From Kitasatospora sp. MAP12-44 (GTDB lineage: Bacteria; Actinomycetota; Actinomycetes; Streptomycetales; Streptomycetaceae), in assembly GCF_029892095.1 (NCBI RefSeq), contig NZ_JARZAE010000004.1, forward strand, positions 7,254,001 through 7,318,000: DNA of 64,000 bases, in the 5' to 3' direction. Position 1 is the stretch's first letter. Each line of letters opens with the position of its first letter. The notes below the pieces were generated by a model. It ran no database searches and had not been told where the DNA came from. It saw nothing but the letters and a program-made list of their open reading frames with translations. Positions 6,866 to 17,071 of this stretch are shown here, piece after piece. The translations under genes were made by a program, and so were the position numbers.

Positions 6866-9748
6866 TCAGCGCAGGTCGAACTGGGTGCGCAGCAGTCCCG
6901 TGTCGAGCCGCAGAGTACGGCCGTCCGGAAGGGTCTCCAGGACCTGGACACTGTCGTAGTTGAGCAGTTGCCTCAGCACGGCGGCGAAACCGTCCGCGCG
7001 GACGGCAAGCAGACCGATCCGCTGGGCCAGAGCGGTCACGGGCAGGGTGCCGCCTGCGTCCAGCAGCGCCCGCAGGGCCTTCTCGACCTTGACCAGGTCA
7101 GGCTTGCGGGCGAGCAGCTCCACCTGATCTTTGAAGATCTGGGAGCCCAGCAGATTCTCGACCATGGCGTCCTGGGGAGAGATCAGGGCGGGTGTCAGGA
7201 GCGTGTCTTCGCCGCCCGCCGAGGGCTCAAGGGCGACCTCGAAGAGGACGTCGTGGCCCGGCGCCGCGGGCTTGGCGGGCCGAGTCGTCTTGGCAGGCTT
7301 CTTCGGGGGGGCCGCTGGGACCGGCCGAGGCTGGGAGGTGCCCGGAGTGAGAGCCCACCAGGAGGGCTCGGGGTTGCCGAGCTCACGCCAGCCCTTGGGC
7401 GGGGTGGCCCCGAAGGGGAGGAGGGCGAGCAGGGGGATGGCGACCTCGGCGAGCGAAGCGCCGCCGTGATAGCCCGCCTTGAGGGCGGTGTAGCGGGAGT
7501 CGGCGTCCCAGAGCGCAACGATCTCGCCACCTGTCTGCGGTGAGACCACCCGCGGCCCGGCAAGGGCGATCTCGGTTTCACCGAGCGCCCCGCCGGGTGC
7601 GCGGTGCCGGGCCGAGGCCGCACCGTCGCGCTCCACCTTGATCCCGCGGCGGTCGACCACGTGTCCGTGGTCACTGGTGAGGATGACTGCACGTCCCTGG
7701 GCGGCGGCAAAACGCAACAGGTCCTGCAGCCCTCCTATGTGCGACAGCCGCCACGAACCGTCGCCGAGCTTCTGCTCCTTGGCGAGCCGGTCGTCGACCG
7801 TGTTGAGCACCACTGCGACGTGCGTGTCGCCGGCCAACGCCTCGGAGAGGGCGGAGCCGAAGATCGCGCCGCTGGTCTCGCTGCGCAGGTCGTCCTTGTG
7901 GAAGACGGCCACCTTCTCGCTACCCCAGAACCGGTGGGTGGGGAGGATCCGCGACTCGTCCGCCTGCGTGCCCGTCATCAGTCGCGCGGCGAAGAGCGAG
8001 GTCCGGGAGACGGCGGTCACGGTCGGCAGAGCGGCGGCGACGGCCCGGCGCTTGGGAGCACCTGACAGGTCGGCAGCAGCTGCGCTTCCGGCGGCCCGGG
8101 GCGTCGGATCGTACTCAGCCCAGTGCTCGCGCAGTTCCGCGCCCAGTTCAGTGGCTATGGCGGCGCTCATCCCGTCGATGACCACGAGCAGCACCCGGCG
8201 CTCGCCGGCCTTCACCACCGGGCCGACGACCCTCGGCAGGAAGGTCTCGACGGTGAGCATGCTGCCCGGGTCCGTCCCCGCCGTTGTCCAGGTGGCCAGG
8301 GTCATGGCGAAGTGGCGGTCGATCTCCCGCCGCCGGGTGCGGACCGAGGAACAGAGCTGGTCGTAGGCGGACTTCAGCACGTCATCACTGTCGCCCCCGG
8401 CCTCGATGTGCTCGAGCGCCAGGTCGACCCAGCCGGTCTCGGCGACATGGCGGCTGATGCCGGCCGCCACCGTCGGGATCTCCACCGAAGGGTCGGTGGC
8501 CAGCCACTGGGCGAGCCGCTGGGCCATCCGGGCCCGCTCCACCCGGGGCCTGGCCGCGTCTCCCGAGGCCAGGTGGTGATCGCCCGCCGCAAGCACCGCC
8601 TGCGCGAGGCGCGGCAGATCACTCGTCCCGAGGGCTCGGCCGACCGCGGTGAAGCGGGCCTCGAGTCCGGCTGCCAGGACCGGGCTGGCCTCGGCGGCCG
8701 CTCGGGCGCCGAACTGCTCGACCAGCGCGTCCGCCCGGTCCAGGACGGCGCCGGTCAGCCGCCGGGCGGCGGCGGCCTCGTCGTCGAAGCCTGAACGGCC
8801 CGTCAGCAGGAGGACGGAGACGAACTCCTCGCAGCTGCGTCCGAAGGCGGTTGCCAGTGCGTCGAGTGCCTCGCCGTGGGCGGGCGGTTCCTCACCGAAC
8901 CACCGCTCGGCGCGTCCGCGCGCCCGGTAGTCCTCAGCACTCGCCGATGTCGCGTCCGCGTGCACCCACAGGGCCGCGCAGAGCAGACCGAACGCGACCG
9001 CGTCCGGGCCGTGGTCGGCGCCGACCAGGGCCAGCAGGGCCCGCCCGGTGAGACCGGCCTGGTCCTCCTCACCCAGGAACTCTGCCAGCCCTGCCCGTTC
9101 AGGCGCGCGCAGGGCGAGGAAGCGGTCCGGCCCACCGGGCGTCAGCGACCAGCGCAGGAGAGCGGGGACATCCAAGCCGGTGTCGGGTGTGGCCTGGTCC
9201 ATCCGGTCCGGATCGAAACGGCCGATCCCGAGCCGCCGCAGCGTGAGGGAGCTCAGGGCACCTGGGCGGGCCAGCACTCCACCGCCGAGCTGCGGCCAGC
9301 CGGCCGGCGGGGTCGCGTCGAGCAGGGATTCCGCGGCCCAGTTGTCCTTGAGCAGACGGTTGTCGGCGCTGGCTGCGCCGAAGGCCTGCCGGACCACGTC
9401 CCAGGTGTCGACGGCGTTGACCCGCTGCCGGTACACCTGGGCCAGCAGGTCGGGGCCCAGCTCCGACTCCTCCCGGTCTGTCAGTACGACCAGGACCTCC
9501 GGGCCCGACGCGCCGGCGGCCAGGTGTGCCAGCACCAGCTCGTACACCGCGAGCGGGGACGGTGCCGCCGCCACCTTGGCCCGCCGTTGTTCGCCCCAGC
9601 CGAGTTCAGCGGCGCCGTCCCATTCGGCGGCGGCACGCAACAGGACGGCCTTGCGCCGGCCGGCGGCGAGCCCCGACTGCGAGGCCAGGTACTGGGTGAC
9701 GGTGCCGGTGTTCAGCCGGACCGCGCTGGTGGTGACCGGGGTGCTCAT
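6866..9748 (-). CDS. pglZ: BREX type 2 alkaline-phosphatase-like protein PglZ
   Basis: The 960-aa length is close to the known streptomycete PglZ. The PglZ phosphatase-like core is visible: LLVVIDGMSA near residue 520 and LTSDHGHVVDR near residue 693, the metal-binding motifs of the alkaline phosphatase superfamily. PglZ is a core BREX protein required for phage resistance. In S. coelicolor, pglZ has been reported to suppress a toxic effect of pglX. The ATG start lies in the pglY stop (ATGA at 9745-9748), so the two genes are coupled. Both the N-terminal helical region and the Pro/Ala-rich C-terminal linker are present, and no disruption is seen. Confidence 0.93.
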   Translation of the reverse strand: MSTPVTTSAVRLNTGTVTQYLASQSGLAAGRRKAVLLRAAAEWDGAAELGWGEQRRAKVAAAPSPLAVYELVLAHLAAGASGPEVLVVLTDREESELGPDLLAQVYRQRVNAVDTWDVVRQAFGAASADNRLLKDNWAAESLLDATPPAGWPQLGGGVLARPGALSSLTLRRLGIGRFDPDRMDQATPDTGLDVPALLRWSLTPGGPDRFLALRAPERAGLAEFLGEEDQAGLTGRALLALVGADHGPDAVAFGLLCAALWVHADATSASAEDYRARGRAERWFGEEPPAHGEALDALATAFGRSCEEFVSVLLLTGRSGFDDEAAAARRLTGAVLDRADALVEQFGARAAAEASPVLAAGLEARFTAVGRALGTSDLPRLAQAVLAAGDHHLASGDAARPRVERARMAQRLAQWLATDPSVEIPTVAAGISRHVAETGWVDLALEHIEAGGDSDDVLKSAYDQLCSSVRTRRREIDRHFAMTLATWTTAGTDPGSMLTVETFLPRVVGPVVKAGERRVLLVVIDGMSAAIATELGAELREHWAEYDPTPRAAGSAAAADLSGAPKRRAVAAALPTVTAVSRTSLFAARLMTGTQADESRILPTHRFWGSEKVAVFHKDDLRSETSGAIFGSALSEALAGDTHVAVVLNTVDDRLAKEQKLGDGSWRLSHIGGLQDLLRFAAAQGRAVILTSDHGHVVDRRGIKVERDGAASARHRAPGGALGETEIALAGPRVVSPQTGGEIVALWDADSRYTALKAGYHGGASLAEVAIPLLALLPFGATPPKGWRELGNPEPSWWALTPGTSQPRPVPAAPPKKPAKTTRPAKPAAPGHDVLFEVALEPSAGGEDTLLTPALISPQDAMVENLLGSQIFKDQVELLARKPDLVKVEKALRALLDAGGTLPVTALAQRIGLLAVRADGFAAVLRQLLNYDSVQVLETLPDGRTLRLDTGLLRTQFDLR

Positions 9749-12700
9749 TCCACCACCCGCCAGGTGATCTCGACGGTGGCGTCGGGCTCCCGCGCGGCCA
9801 GTTCGTCCAGCTCGGCGCGGAGTTCGGCGATGGCGTGAGCCGCGGTGGTGCGGCCGCCGCCCGAGCGGCGCCCGCGGTTGCGGGTGGTCGGCTCGACGGG
9901 CTCGGTGGGCACCCTGGGGTCACTGGTGGGGGTGGTCAGGTCGGTGTCGTCAGCGCGGGGAGCGGGCGCAGGCGGGGGAACGGGGGCGACGGGTGCAGGC
10001 GGGGGAGTGGCGGCGGCCCGGCTGCGTTCGATGACATCGACGATGTCGCGTCGCGCGTCCTTCAGTGCCTTGGGCAGGTCCTTGGTTTTCTGCTCTGCCC
10101 GGGCGGCACTGCGCAGTTCGTCCAGGACGGCCTGGCCGGCCGGACCGTAGTTGGGCGCGAGCTTGAGCATGTCCCAGGCGGCCCCGGCCAGCGCTGAGGC
10201 GACGGCCTCCGCCTGCTTGATGGACGCTGCGTACCCCTCGGGCGACACAGTGCCGAGGTCGAAGGCGGCGAGGACGCCGATGACCTGCTTGGCCGAGCCA
10301 GATCCGGCCGCCGGGCCCTTGTCGGCGGCGACGAGTGCGTCGAGCAGATCGAGGGAGCGCCTGGCGATGGTGAGCCGGTCGGTGCCGTCCGTGTCATCGA
10401 GGCCCAGGAGGTCGGCGCGCTTGTCGAGCTGCTCGACGAGGCTGGTGGCGTGCGGTTGATAGGTGCGGGCAGCAGCCAGGAGTTCGGCGGCGAAGTGGCT
10501 GACGATCCGGCTGCGGCGCAGGGTCTTCGGCTTGGCACCGAAGATGTGCTGGTAGCGGCGACCGGCCTCCTCCCAGGAAGCCTCGTCGGGCAGTGGCTGG
10601 GTGCGCAGGGCATCACCCGGCTTGATCGCGGCCGGCTCGGGTGCGGGATCGAGCAGGCCGCCGCCGCGCACCCAGACCCGGTCGTCCAGCTCGGCGAAGG
10701 AGGCGATGACCAGGTTGGCGAGGAACGGATCCAGGCCCATCGGTTCGGGCCGGTCCAGCCAGTCGGTGAGGCGCACGACGGTCAGGTCGCCGGTGACCCC
10801 CTCGGTGCGGGCCTCGCGGCGGAAGTGTTCGGCCCACCGGGTGGAGAGCTCGAAGTACGCCTCCTTCTGCTGGCCGAGGCCGAGTTCACCAGCGATCCGC
10901 TTCATCAGCGGGCGGTCCTTGGCGATGATCTCGACCCGCCGGTCGCTGGCCTCACCGGCGGCCCGGATGTGGGCGAAGACGGTCCTGGCATCGGCCGGCT
11001 TGACGGCGGTACCCGGGGCGTCCCGGTCGAAGAAGGGGTGGGCCGGGTACTGGTGGGCGAGCAGTCGGCCGGCCACGTGCCGAATTGCGTCGTGCAGGGA
11101 CTGCCCGATGCCCGGCCGCAGGTCCGGGACGTCCGGCAGCGGCTCGAAGTGGTCGTCGAAGCCGAGCTCCACGTCGGAGCTCTTCTTCTCGGCCAGCCCG
11201 TACGCCTGCTTGAGGGCGGCCTTCACCGTCTTGGTCAGCGACTCGTGCTGGCCCTTCAGCAGGTCCCTGGCCCGGGCCCGGTTGTCCGCGTTCAGGTGCC
11301 CCGCGTACTGGGTGTCGAAACGGCGCTGGTCGCTGAGTGCGTAGTCGATGGTGACCAGGCGGCGGAAGTCCTGGAAGCGCGCGGTCGACAGGTGGGTGGG
11401 GATCCAGGCGACCGTCCTGGCGGGTTGCTCGCCGGATCGGGCGCGCAGGTCACGCACCCGGTTGGCGTCCTCGACCGGACCGAACTCGGTCTCGTTGAAG
11501 GGGAGGTCGATGACAAAGCGCCAGCTGTTCTCGAAGCTGGGGGTGAACTCGTGGTCGGGCATGGAGTCCGTGTTGGCGATGTTGCCGAAGACGACCTCCA
11601 CCGAGCGGTGGGAACCGCGCCAGAGGAACTTCAGCTCGTCGGCGTCGAGCCGGCCGTCGTGCGTCTCGACGCCCAGCTCCTCGGCCAGCAGCCGACGGGC
11701 CAACACGCGCCGGTTGCCCGGGTTGTCGTTGACGTTGGCGTTGGCGATGACGGAGTCCACGTCCACGCCGGCGAGTTCGAGCCGCACACCCGCGTTGGCC
11801 TGGGTACCGGTCTCCTTGATCTCGGCGAACCGGGCGGCCCAAGCGGCGACCTTGTTCCTGATGACGCCGATCTCGGCACCCGGGATCGGGGAGACGACCG
11901 AGCCGTGGTTGAGAGCGCCCAGGCGGCGGATCGTCAGATCGCGCAGGGCGGGCACGCTCGGCGCCAGCGCGGACAGCAACAGGGTGCACATCAATCGGTT
12001 GTCACCGATGAAGTTACGGCAGCGCTGGGCGAGTTGCGGGTCGGTGATGGTCTCCGGCTGGGTCCGGTAGCGCTCGATGTCCTCCTCGGTGATCTCGCTC
12101 TCGCCGAGCAGGTAGGGACGCAGCTTGGTGCGGTAGAGCTTGTCGGCTGCCTGGAACTCGACCTTCAGGCTGTCGACGAACGGCTTGTCACCGCCATCCG
12201 CGATCACCGGGTAGAGGTCGCCGAGCGGGATCAACTGCTCCAGCCGGGCATCGTCGCGGTGGTCGGCGAGCAGCTGGCCCATCAGCTTCAGACCGGTGCG
12301 CGAGCGCTGCAGGGCGGAGGAGATGTGGACGAGGGTGTCCATGAAGGCGGGGGAGAAGGGGTAGGTGAGGCGGAAGGACGCCTCGTCCGCCCCGGTGGTG
12401 GTGCCCTCCTCCGAGCCGAGCAGGACATCCCAGACCTGCGGTCCCACCCGCTTGGCCTTGGCGAACGCCGCGTTCAGCTTCTCGGCGGCCTCGTCGTCAA
12501 TCGGCTTGAGCAGGCGAGTATGGGCGATCTGCGGGAGGTTGCGGTCCTCCAGGGTGATCTTGTCGAACCGGCCGGAGGCCAGGTTGAGGCTGTCCTGGAT
12601 CGCGGTCTCGCCCGCACCCGACACCTCCTCGCCGACCAGCTCGCGCAGGTCGCGCTGGCGGGCGATGAACGACACCACCGGGACGGCCCGGCGGGAGTCG

Positions 12701-13686
12701 GCGCCCTCCACGAAGTTGGTGATCTTGTCGGCCTCGCGGGAGACAAACTTCTGGTCGTGGATGCGGTTGGCGAGCCACAGGATCAGCTCGTCCATGAAGA
12801 GGATCAGGCCGTCGTAGCCGAGCGACTTGGCGTGCGCCGCGATGACGGAGAGGCCGGCGTCGAGGGAGATGAAGCCGAACTCGTCCTCCTTCGCGTTCTG
12901 CGCGAAGCCGGGGAACCAGTTGGCGATGGCCTCCTGGACGAGCTTGGCCCGCAGCTCGGCGGGGGTGGACGGGTTCACGAGGTCCATTTTTTTCTCGGAC
13001 TCGTCCGAGATGTCCTGCTGCTCCGCCGAGAGCGCGGAGTCGAGCAGAGCAGGTGCCCAGGCGAAGCCCTCGCCCCACTCGTTGGTCACGTCGGCGCCGG
13101 CCCCGTCGCCGTTGTCGCCGGCGAGGCCTGCGATGAACTGCTCGTCGCCGATCTTGCTGCGCAGGCGCCGGATGTCCTCGAAGAGCGCGTCGGTGCGGTA
13201 CACCTGCGGGATCGGTGCGTCCGGGTGCAGCGCCTTGACGTGCGAGACGTAGCCGCCGAGGACGCGCTGCTCCAGGGACTTGGCGCCGAGCATGTGGTAC
13301 GGCACCAGGAGGAACTTCTTGCGCTCGACGCCCAGCCAGGCGTGCTTGGCGAGCGTCTTGTCGAACTCACCGCGCTGCAGCGCCGCCGGGTTGCCACGGA
13401 GCAGGGTGTGCAGGACGGCCATGAAGTGCGACTTACCGGAACCGAAGGAGCCGTGCAGGTAGGCAGCCTTGGAGGTGTGCCCGTCGAGGGCCGCCTTGAT
13501 CAGGCCGAGGGCCTCGTCGAAGTTCTCCAGCAGGCGGTCGGTGAGGACGTAGTCCTTGAGTGCGGCTGCGGCGCCCTCGTCGGTGACCGCCTCGGCGAGC
13601 TTCAGGACGTAGTCGGAGGTGGAGATGGACGGCTTGATGTCGATGACATCGCGGAGGAGGGGAGGCTGGGCCGGCGTCGGGGCCAT
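9745..13686 (-). CDS. pglY: BREX type 2 large ATPase PglY
   Basis: A protein of 1313 aa with Walker A GSFGSGKS at residues 79-86 and a likely Walker B ILFMDELILW near 300. It is the large P-loop protein of BREX type 2, equivalent to BrxC elsewhere. The C-terminus carries a Pro-rich linker followed by a short charged tail. I chose the ATG at 13686 (MAPTPAQPPLL) rather than the longer frame from 13902, because the extra 72 residues are low-complexity basic sequence and family members begin at this point. It is coupled to pglZ. The 312 bases upstream are free of genes and should hold its promoter. Confidence 0.92.
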   Translation of the reverse strand: MAPTPAQPPLLRDVIDIKPSISTSDYVLKLAEAVTDEGAAAALKDYVLTDRLLENFDEALGLIKAALDGHTSKAAYLHGSFGSGKSHFMAVLHTLLRGNPAALQRGEFDKTLAKHAWLGVERKKFLLVPYHMLGAKSLEQRVLGGYVSHVKALHPDAPIPQVYRTDALFEDIRRLRSKIGDEQFIAGLAGDNGDGAGADVTNEWGEGFAWAPALLDSALSAEQQDISDESEKKMDLVNPSTPAELRAKLVQEAIANWFPGFAQNAKEDEFGFISLDAGLSVIAAHAKSLGYDGLILFMDELILWLANRIHDQKFVSREADKITNFVEGADSRRAVPVVSFIARQRDLRELVGEEVSGAGETAIQDSLNLASGRFDKITLEDRNLPQIAHTRLLKPIDDEAAEKLNAAFAKAKRVGPQVWDVLLGSEEGTTTGADEASFRLTYPFSPAFMDTLVHISSALQRSRTGLKLMGQLLADHRDDARLEQLIPLGDLYPVIADGGDKPFVDSLKVEFQAADKLYRTKLRPYLLGESEITEEDIERYRTQPETITDPQLAQRCRNFIGDNRLMCTLLLSALAPSVPALRDLTIRRLGALNHGSVVSPIPGAEIGVIRNKVAAWAARFAEIKETGTQANAGVRLELAGVDVDSVIANANVNDNPGNRRVLARRLLAEELGVETHDGRLDADELKFLWRGSHRSVEVVFGNIANTDSMPDHEFTPSFENSWRFVIDLPFNETEFGPVEDANRVRDLRARSGEQPARTVAWIPTHLSTARFQDFRRLVTIDYALSDQRRFDTQYAGHLNADNRARARDLLKGQHESLTKTVKAALKQAYGLAEKKSSDVELGFDDHFEPLPDVPDLRPGIGQSLHDAIRHVAGRLLAHQYPAHPFFDRDAPGTAVKPADARTVFAHIRAAGEASDRRVEIIAKDRPLMKRIAGELGLGQQKEAYFELSTRWAEHFRREARTEGVTGDLTVVRLTDWLDRPEPMGLDPFLANLVIASFAELDDRVWVRGGGLLDPAPEPAAIKPGDALRTQPLPDEASWEEAGRRYQHIFGAKPKTLRRSRIVSHFAAELLAAARTYQPHATSLVEQLDKRADLLGLDDTDGTDRLTIARRSLDLLDALVAADKGPAAGSGSAKQVIGVLAAFDLGTVSPEGYAASIKQAEAVASALAGAAWDMLKLAPNYGPAGQAVLDELRSAARAEQKTKDLPKALKDARRDIVDVIERSRAAATPPPAPVAPVPPPAPAPRADDTDLTTPTSDPRVPTEPVEPTTRNRGRRSGGGRTTAAHAIAELRAELDELAAREPDATVEITWRVVE

Positions 13687-13998
13687 GGTCTGCTTTCGTC
13701 CGTTCCGTCGTTTCCGTCTACATCGTCCTGCGATGGCCCAAGGCGGGGATCGGTCGCCGGGCCGCGTCGATGGCGCGGCGGCGAGGGCGCCCTGCTGGTC
13801 GTTCGCAGCCGCACGGGGCCGGTGATGACGTGGCGGGAGTCCTCGGCGGTCGTGCCGGGCGACGATCAGCCATGGTATGTCGGTGGCACCACGCGGTGCC
13901 ACCAGGTCGCACGGAGTGACGGGGGCGGTGTGCGGGATGCCTGGGGCTGCTGCACCTTCTCGGCGTGGTGTTGATGCGGGCGAGGTTGTGCGTTCGAG
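13687..13998. promoter_or_regulatory. Gene-free region upstream of pglY with a palindrome
   Basis: These 312 bases separate the end of the membrane kinase gene from the pglY start and should contain the pglYZ promoter. The clearest structure is a perfect 9-bp inverted repeat, GGTGGCACC/GGTGCCACC, with a 4-base loop at 13882-13903. It could be a terminator for the kinase gene about 96 bases upstream of it, or an operator for pglY. No clear -35/-10 pair is visible. Confidence 0.35.
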
Positions 13999-15942
13999 TC
14001 ACGTCCAGCGGACCGATATGTCCTGCCATGAGGAGACGCCGTAGTCGGAGGAGACTGTGGTGCGCGTCTGGGGCTGCTCCGCGTTCGGCGCGAGCGTGTA
14101 GGTCCAGTGCCAGGTGCCGCAGGACTCCCAGGGCAGACCCGGCTTGAGCTGGTTGTACCAGTAGCAGGTGGCCGTGACGTAGTAGGTGTGGGTCCTGCTG
14201 TCGGAGTTCATGACCATCGGGAAGCAGCTCTGGGTGTCGGTCTCGTCCGGAATGCAGTTCATACCCTGGTACGCCTGCTGACCGTCGTATCCCGGCGATG
14301 CCGGATTCTGCGTGTCGGTGGGTGGCGCTGTGACGTAGCCGGGTGGGGGTGTCGGGCTGGCCGTGGCCGTGGTGGTAGTCGGGGACGGTGCAGAGGCTGG
14401 GGGCGTTGGTGGGGCTGCGGCGCCGAGTGCTTGGTTGGTGAGGAGGGGAGCGGGCGGGGTGGTGGCGGGTGCCGGGGGCGTCGTCGTTGCTGTGGCTGCG
14501 GGTGGGGGAGCCGAGTCGGCGTGGCTGGCTGTCCCGTTCGTGACCGCCGCGATCACGGAGAAGGCCAGGCCGCAGACCGGGAGTGACCAGAGGAAGCCCT
14601 GGAGAACGCGGTCCGGACGGCGGGAGCGAGTGCCGCCCGGGTGCGGCTGAGCGGGGGGAAGGGCGATGGACAAGTGCTGCAGTGCGGCGGCGGCGTGCTC
14701 AACACTGCGCGCCAGGTCGAAGCCGTCCACGTCGTGGCCGGCCGCGAAGGCGGCCTCAGCAACCGTCAGCTTGCCGAGGACTTCGTCGACAGCCGCACGT
14801 GCGAACTGCACGTTCAGGCCGAGCCGTTCGGCTTGGCGGATCAGCTGATATCCCTGCTCTGCGGTCATTCGGCAGCGGTCGAGCAGGTCCTGAGCAGCCG
14901 GTCCAGTCAGGGAGTCGGTGTCCTGGTCGCGTTGTTCGCGATGGAGCGGGGGCGGCATCGAGGTCGGACCGGCCGAGGCGGCCCGCCCAGGGGTCTGAGT
15001 TTCGCGAGGGATGGTCAGCGTCAGGTCGAGTAGCGGAGGAGGTATGTCCCAGTGCGAGCGCTGGAGCGGTACCGTCAGCGCCTGCCGATCGGTGACTCTG
15101 GTGAAGGCGACGGTCGGGAACACCAATGTGCCCTGCGGTCCGAAGAGGGCGGCGGTCTGCTCACAGAGGTGCCCGGCGGACGGTCGTGCGGCGGGGTCCT
15201 TGGCGAGGGCGGCCTCGACGAACCGCCGCAGCCGCGGCGGCACGGCGACCAGGTCGGGCTTGGCGCTGACGATCCGGTACTCGATGCCGGTAGGTGCACC
15301 GAACGGATGCCGACCGCCGGCGGCATAGGCGACGAGCAACCCCCAGGCGAAGACGTCGCAGGCCGGGGTGGTGGTGCCCTGGGTGAACTGCTCGGGGGCC
15401 ATCCAGGCCGGCGTGCCGGTGTTCAGCGAGGTGGTGGTGACGGCCGTCGCGTCGAGGTGGTGCGCGATGCCGAAGTCCACCACACGCGGGCCGTCGGCTG
15501 CGAGGATCACGTTGTCCGGCTTGAGATCCCGGTGCGCCACATCGGCCGCGTGAATGCAGGACAGCGCGTCGGCGACCGCGGCAGCGAAGGTGGTGAGGTT
15601 CTCCGCTTGGAGTGGGCCGTGGTCGGTGACGTACGTGCGCAGCGTGTTGCCTGCGACGTACGGCATGGCCAGCCACGGGGTCTCTGCCTGGGTGTCGGCG
15701 TCGAGCAGCGGAACCAGGTAGGGGCCGCGCACCTTCTGCAACACAGTGACCTCGCGAGCGAACCGGGCTCGCCAGGCGCGATCCTGAGCGTGGTCGGCGT
15801 GCAACACCTTGACTGCCATGGGGTCGCCGGTCGCCGGGTGGTAGGCGAAGTAGACGGTCCCCATGCCGCCGGCGCCGATCTGGTGCAGCGGCAGGTACGG
15901 GCCGATCGGGGAGGCGGGGGAGAGGTCGCGCGGGGTGGACAT
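13999..15942 (-). CDS. Membrane Ser/Thr protein kinase (PknB-like)
   Basis: A protein of 647 aa from the ATG at 15942. The kinase domain occupies residues 14-275: Gly loop IGAGGMGTV, catalytic HRDLKPDN, DFG and APEQF are all intact, so activity is expected. After a linker of about 170 aa comes a single membrane helix near residues 450-475 (LWSLPVCGLAFSVIAAV), then a Pro/Thr-rich spacer and a compact external domain of about 80 aa with four Cys. Kinases of this shape sense extracellular cues. It lies in the insert between pglX and pglY, behind the anti-sigma-like gene. A regulatory link to BREX, which has its own kinase PglW, is possible but not shown. Confidence 0.85.
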   Translation of the reverse strand: MSTPRDLSPASPIGPYLPLHQIGAGGMGTVYFAYHPATGDPMAVKVLHADHAQDRAWRARFAREVTVLQKVRGPYLVPLLDADTQAETPWLAMPYVAGNTLRTYVTDHGPLQAENLTTFAAAVADALSCIHAADVAHRDLKPDNVILAADGPRVVDFGIAHHLDATAVTTTSLNTGTPAWMAPEQFTQGTTTPACDVFAWGLLVAYAAGGRHPFGAPTGIEYRIVSAKPDLVAVPPRLRRFVEAALAKDPAARPSAGHLCEQTAALFGPQGTLVFPTVAFTRVTDRQALTVPLQRSHWDIPPPLLDLTLTIPRETQTPGRAASAGPTSMPPPLHREQRDQDTDSLTGPAAQDLLDRCRMTAEQGYQLIRQAERLGLNVQFARAAVDEVLGKLTVAEAAFAAGHDVDGFDLARSVEHAAAALQHLSIALPPAQPHPGGTRSRRPDRVLQGFLWSLPVCGLAFSVIAAVTNGTASHADSAPPPAATATTTPPAPATTPPAPLLTNQALGAAAPPTPPASAPSPTTTTATASPTPPPGYVTAPPTDTQNPASPGYDGQQAYQGMNCIPDETDTQSCFPMVMNSDSRTHTYYVTATCYWYNQLKPGLPWESCGTWHWTYTLAPNAEQPQTRTTVSSDYGVSSWQDISVRWT

Positions 15943-16173
15943 CTCGCTGCTTCTGCTGGAGGGGGGTGGCTTGCCGGCCTTGGGAGGTTTGGAAGTTGAG
16001 GCTAGCGATGCTACTGGCGTTCGGTGAGGTGCGGAGGCCGGTTGAGGAAGCTGGCGTTGGGTGCTGAGGCGCGGCATTGGGGTGGGCGTCGGAGGGGAGG
16101 GAGGTGGCTCGGTCGGCCCTGGACGGGTGACGTCAACCCGGCCCGGAGCGGCTGCACTTCCTTCCTCGGGATG

Positions 16174-16512
16174 TCAGCTGGTCGTGGTGGGGAGGGGTGG
16201 CGTGCGGGGCGGTGCGAGGCGCACACGCAGCAGGTGCTGCTCGGGGGAGTCGCGGAGGGAGAAGGAGAGCGTGAGCTTGCCGTCGCACTCCAGGGTCCGA
16301 GAGACGTGCTCGACGGCGTCGGGGCGGGTGAGGTAGTAGCCGAACCAGTCGTGCTGGAGATCGCTGAGCGGCAGCGTCCGCATCGACTGCCAGAGCGCGG
16401 CGAGAGCCTCGGGCAGGCGGGGGAAGGTGGCGGGGGGCATGATACCGGTCAACTCCACGATGACCGGGCCGGGTTCGGTTTCGGGTGTGGGCGTGGGTGG
16501 ATTGGTGGTCAC
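16174..16512 (-). CDS. Small protein of unknown function
   Basis: A 112-aa protein whose GTG start overlaps the stop of the upstream HATPase gene (GTGA), giving translational coupling. There is a Pro/Thr-rich start, then a likely globular segment (PALWQSM-like helices, DLQHDWFGYYLTRPDAVEHVSRTLE). No catalytic motif is recognised. Its tight coupling suggests a partner of the HATPase protein. Confidence 0.6.
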   Translation of the reverse strand: MTTNPPTPTPETEPGPVIVELTGIMPPATFPRLPEALAALWQSMRTLPLSDLQHDWFGYYLTRPDAVEHVSRTLECDGKLTLSFSLRDSPEQHLLRVRLAPPRTPPLPTTTS

Positions 16513-16955
16513 GAGCAGACATCCGCATCCTCGGGCATCGGGCCGACGACGGCCCAGACGCGTTTGCCGACACCATTGCGCGGTCCGCAACCCCACTCGC
16601 GGGCGAGCTGTTCGACCATCAGGAGGCCACGGCCTGACTCCTGACCGACCGTCATCGGCCGGAGGAGAGGCTTGGCGCAGCCGGCGTCCTCGACGGCGAT
16701 GTAGAGCCGGTCCTGGTCGACTTCGAACCCGGCCCAGATCCGCTGGCCGGGCGCGGTGCCGTGCTGCCAGGCGTTGGTGACCAGCTCGCTGACGAGCAGT
16801 TCACCGACATCGGTGAAGCGGGCGCCGCCCTCGACTCTGGCCAGCAACTCGCGCAGCTTGCGACGCGCAAGCCCGGGGGAGCGCCGGCTGTTGGGGAGCC
16901 AGCAGTGGGCGGTGGTGGGGGTGAGGGTAGGGGGTTCGTTGTGCGTTTCGGGCAT
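16509..16955 (-). CDS. HATPase_c regulatory protein (RsbW/anti-sigma type)
   Basis: A 148-aa GHKL ATP-binding protein. The N-box region LLVSELVTNAWQHG, the VEDAG motif and GRGLLMVEQLA are visible. It lacks a histidine-kinase phosphoacceptor domain, as do RsbW-type anti-sigma kinases. Streptomycetes carry dozens of these next to XRE-DUF5753 and DUF397 genes. The start at 16955 follows GGGAGG; longer starts are possible. It is divergent from the XRE regulator across a short region with a perfect palindrome. Confidence 0.8.
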   Translation of the reverse strand: MPETHNEPPTLTPTTAHCWLPNSRRSPGLARRKLRELLARVEGGARFTDVGELLVSELVTNAWQHGTAPGQRIWAGFEVDQDRLYIAVEDAGCAKPLLRPMTVGQESGRGLLMVEQLAREWGCGPRNGVGKRVWAVVGPMPEDADVCS

Positions 16956-17071
16956 GGCGAGGCTGCCTCCCTGCATGGCTGGATGGTCCGCTGCGCGTGG
17001 GGGATGGTCCATTGCGTAAGCGGCTGCATACTCACGGTGACAGCTTCCGAGGTCTGGTGCAAGTAGGTCCA

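Noticed and set aside
10450..13974. 1174-codon open frame antisense to pglY
   Set aside because: It is an Arg/Val/Gly/Glu-rich shadow of a high-GC gene with no domain; pglY on the other strand has clear motifs and family length.
16174..16596. Longer start for the small protein after the HATPase gene
   Set aside because: The extra residues are the out-of-frame tail of the HATPase gene; the GTG at 16512 in a GTGA overlap is the better start.
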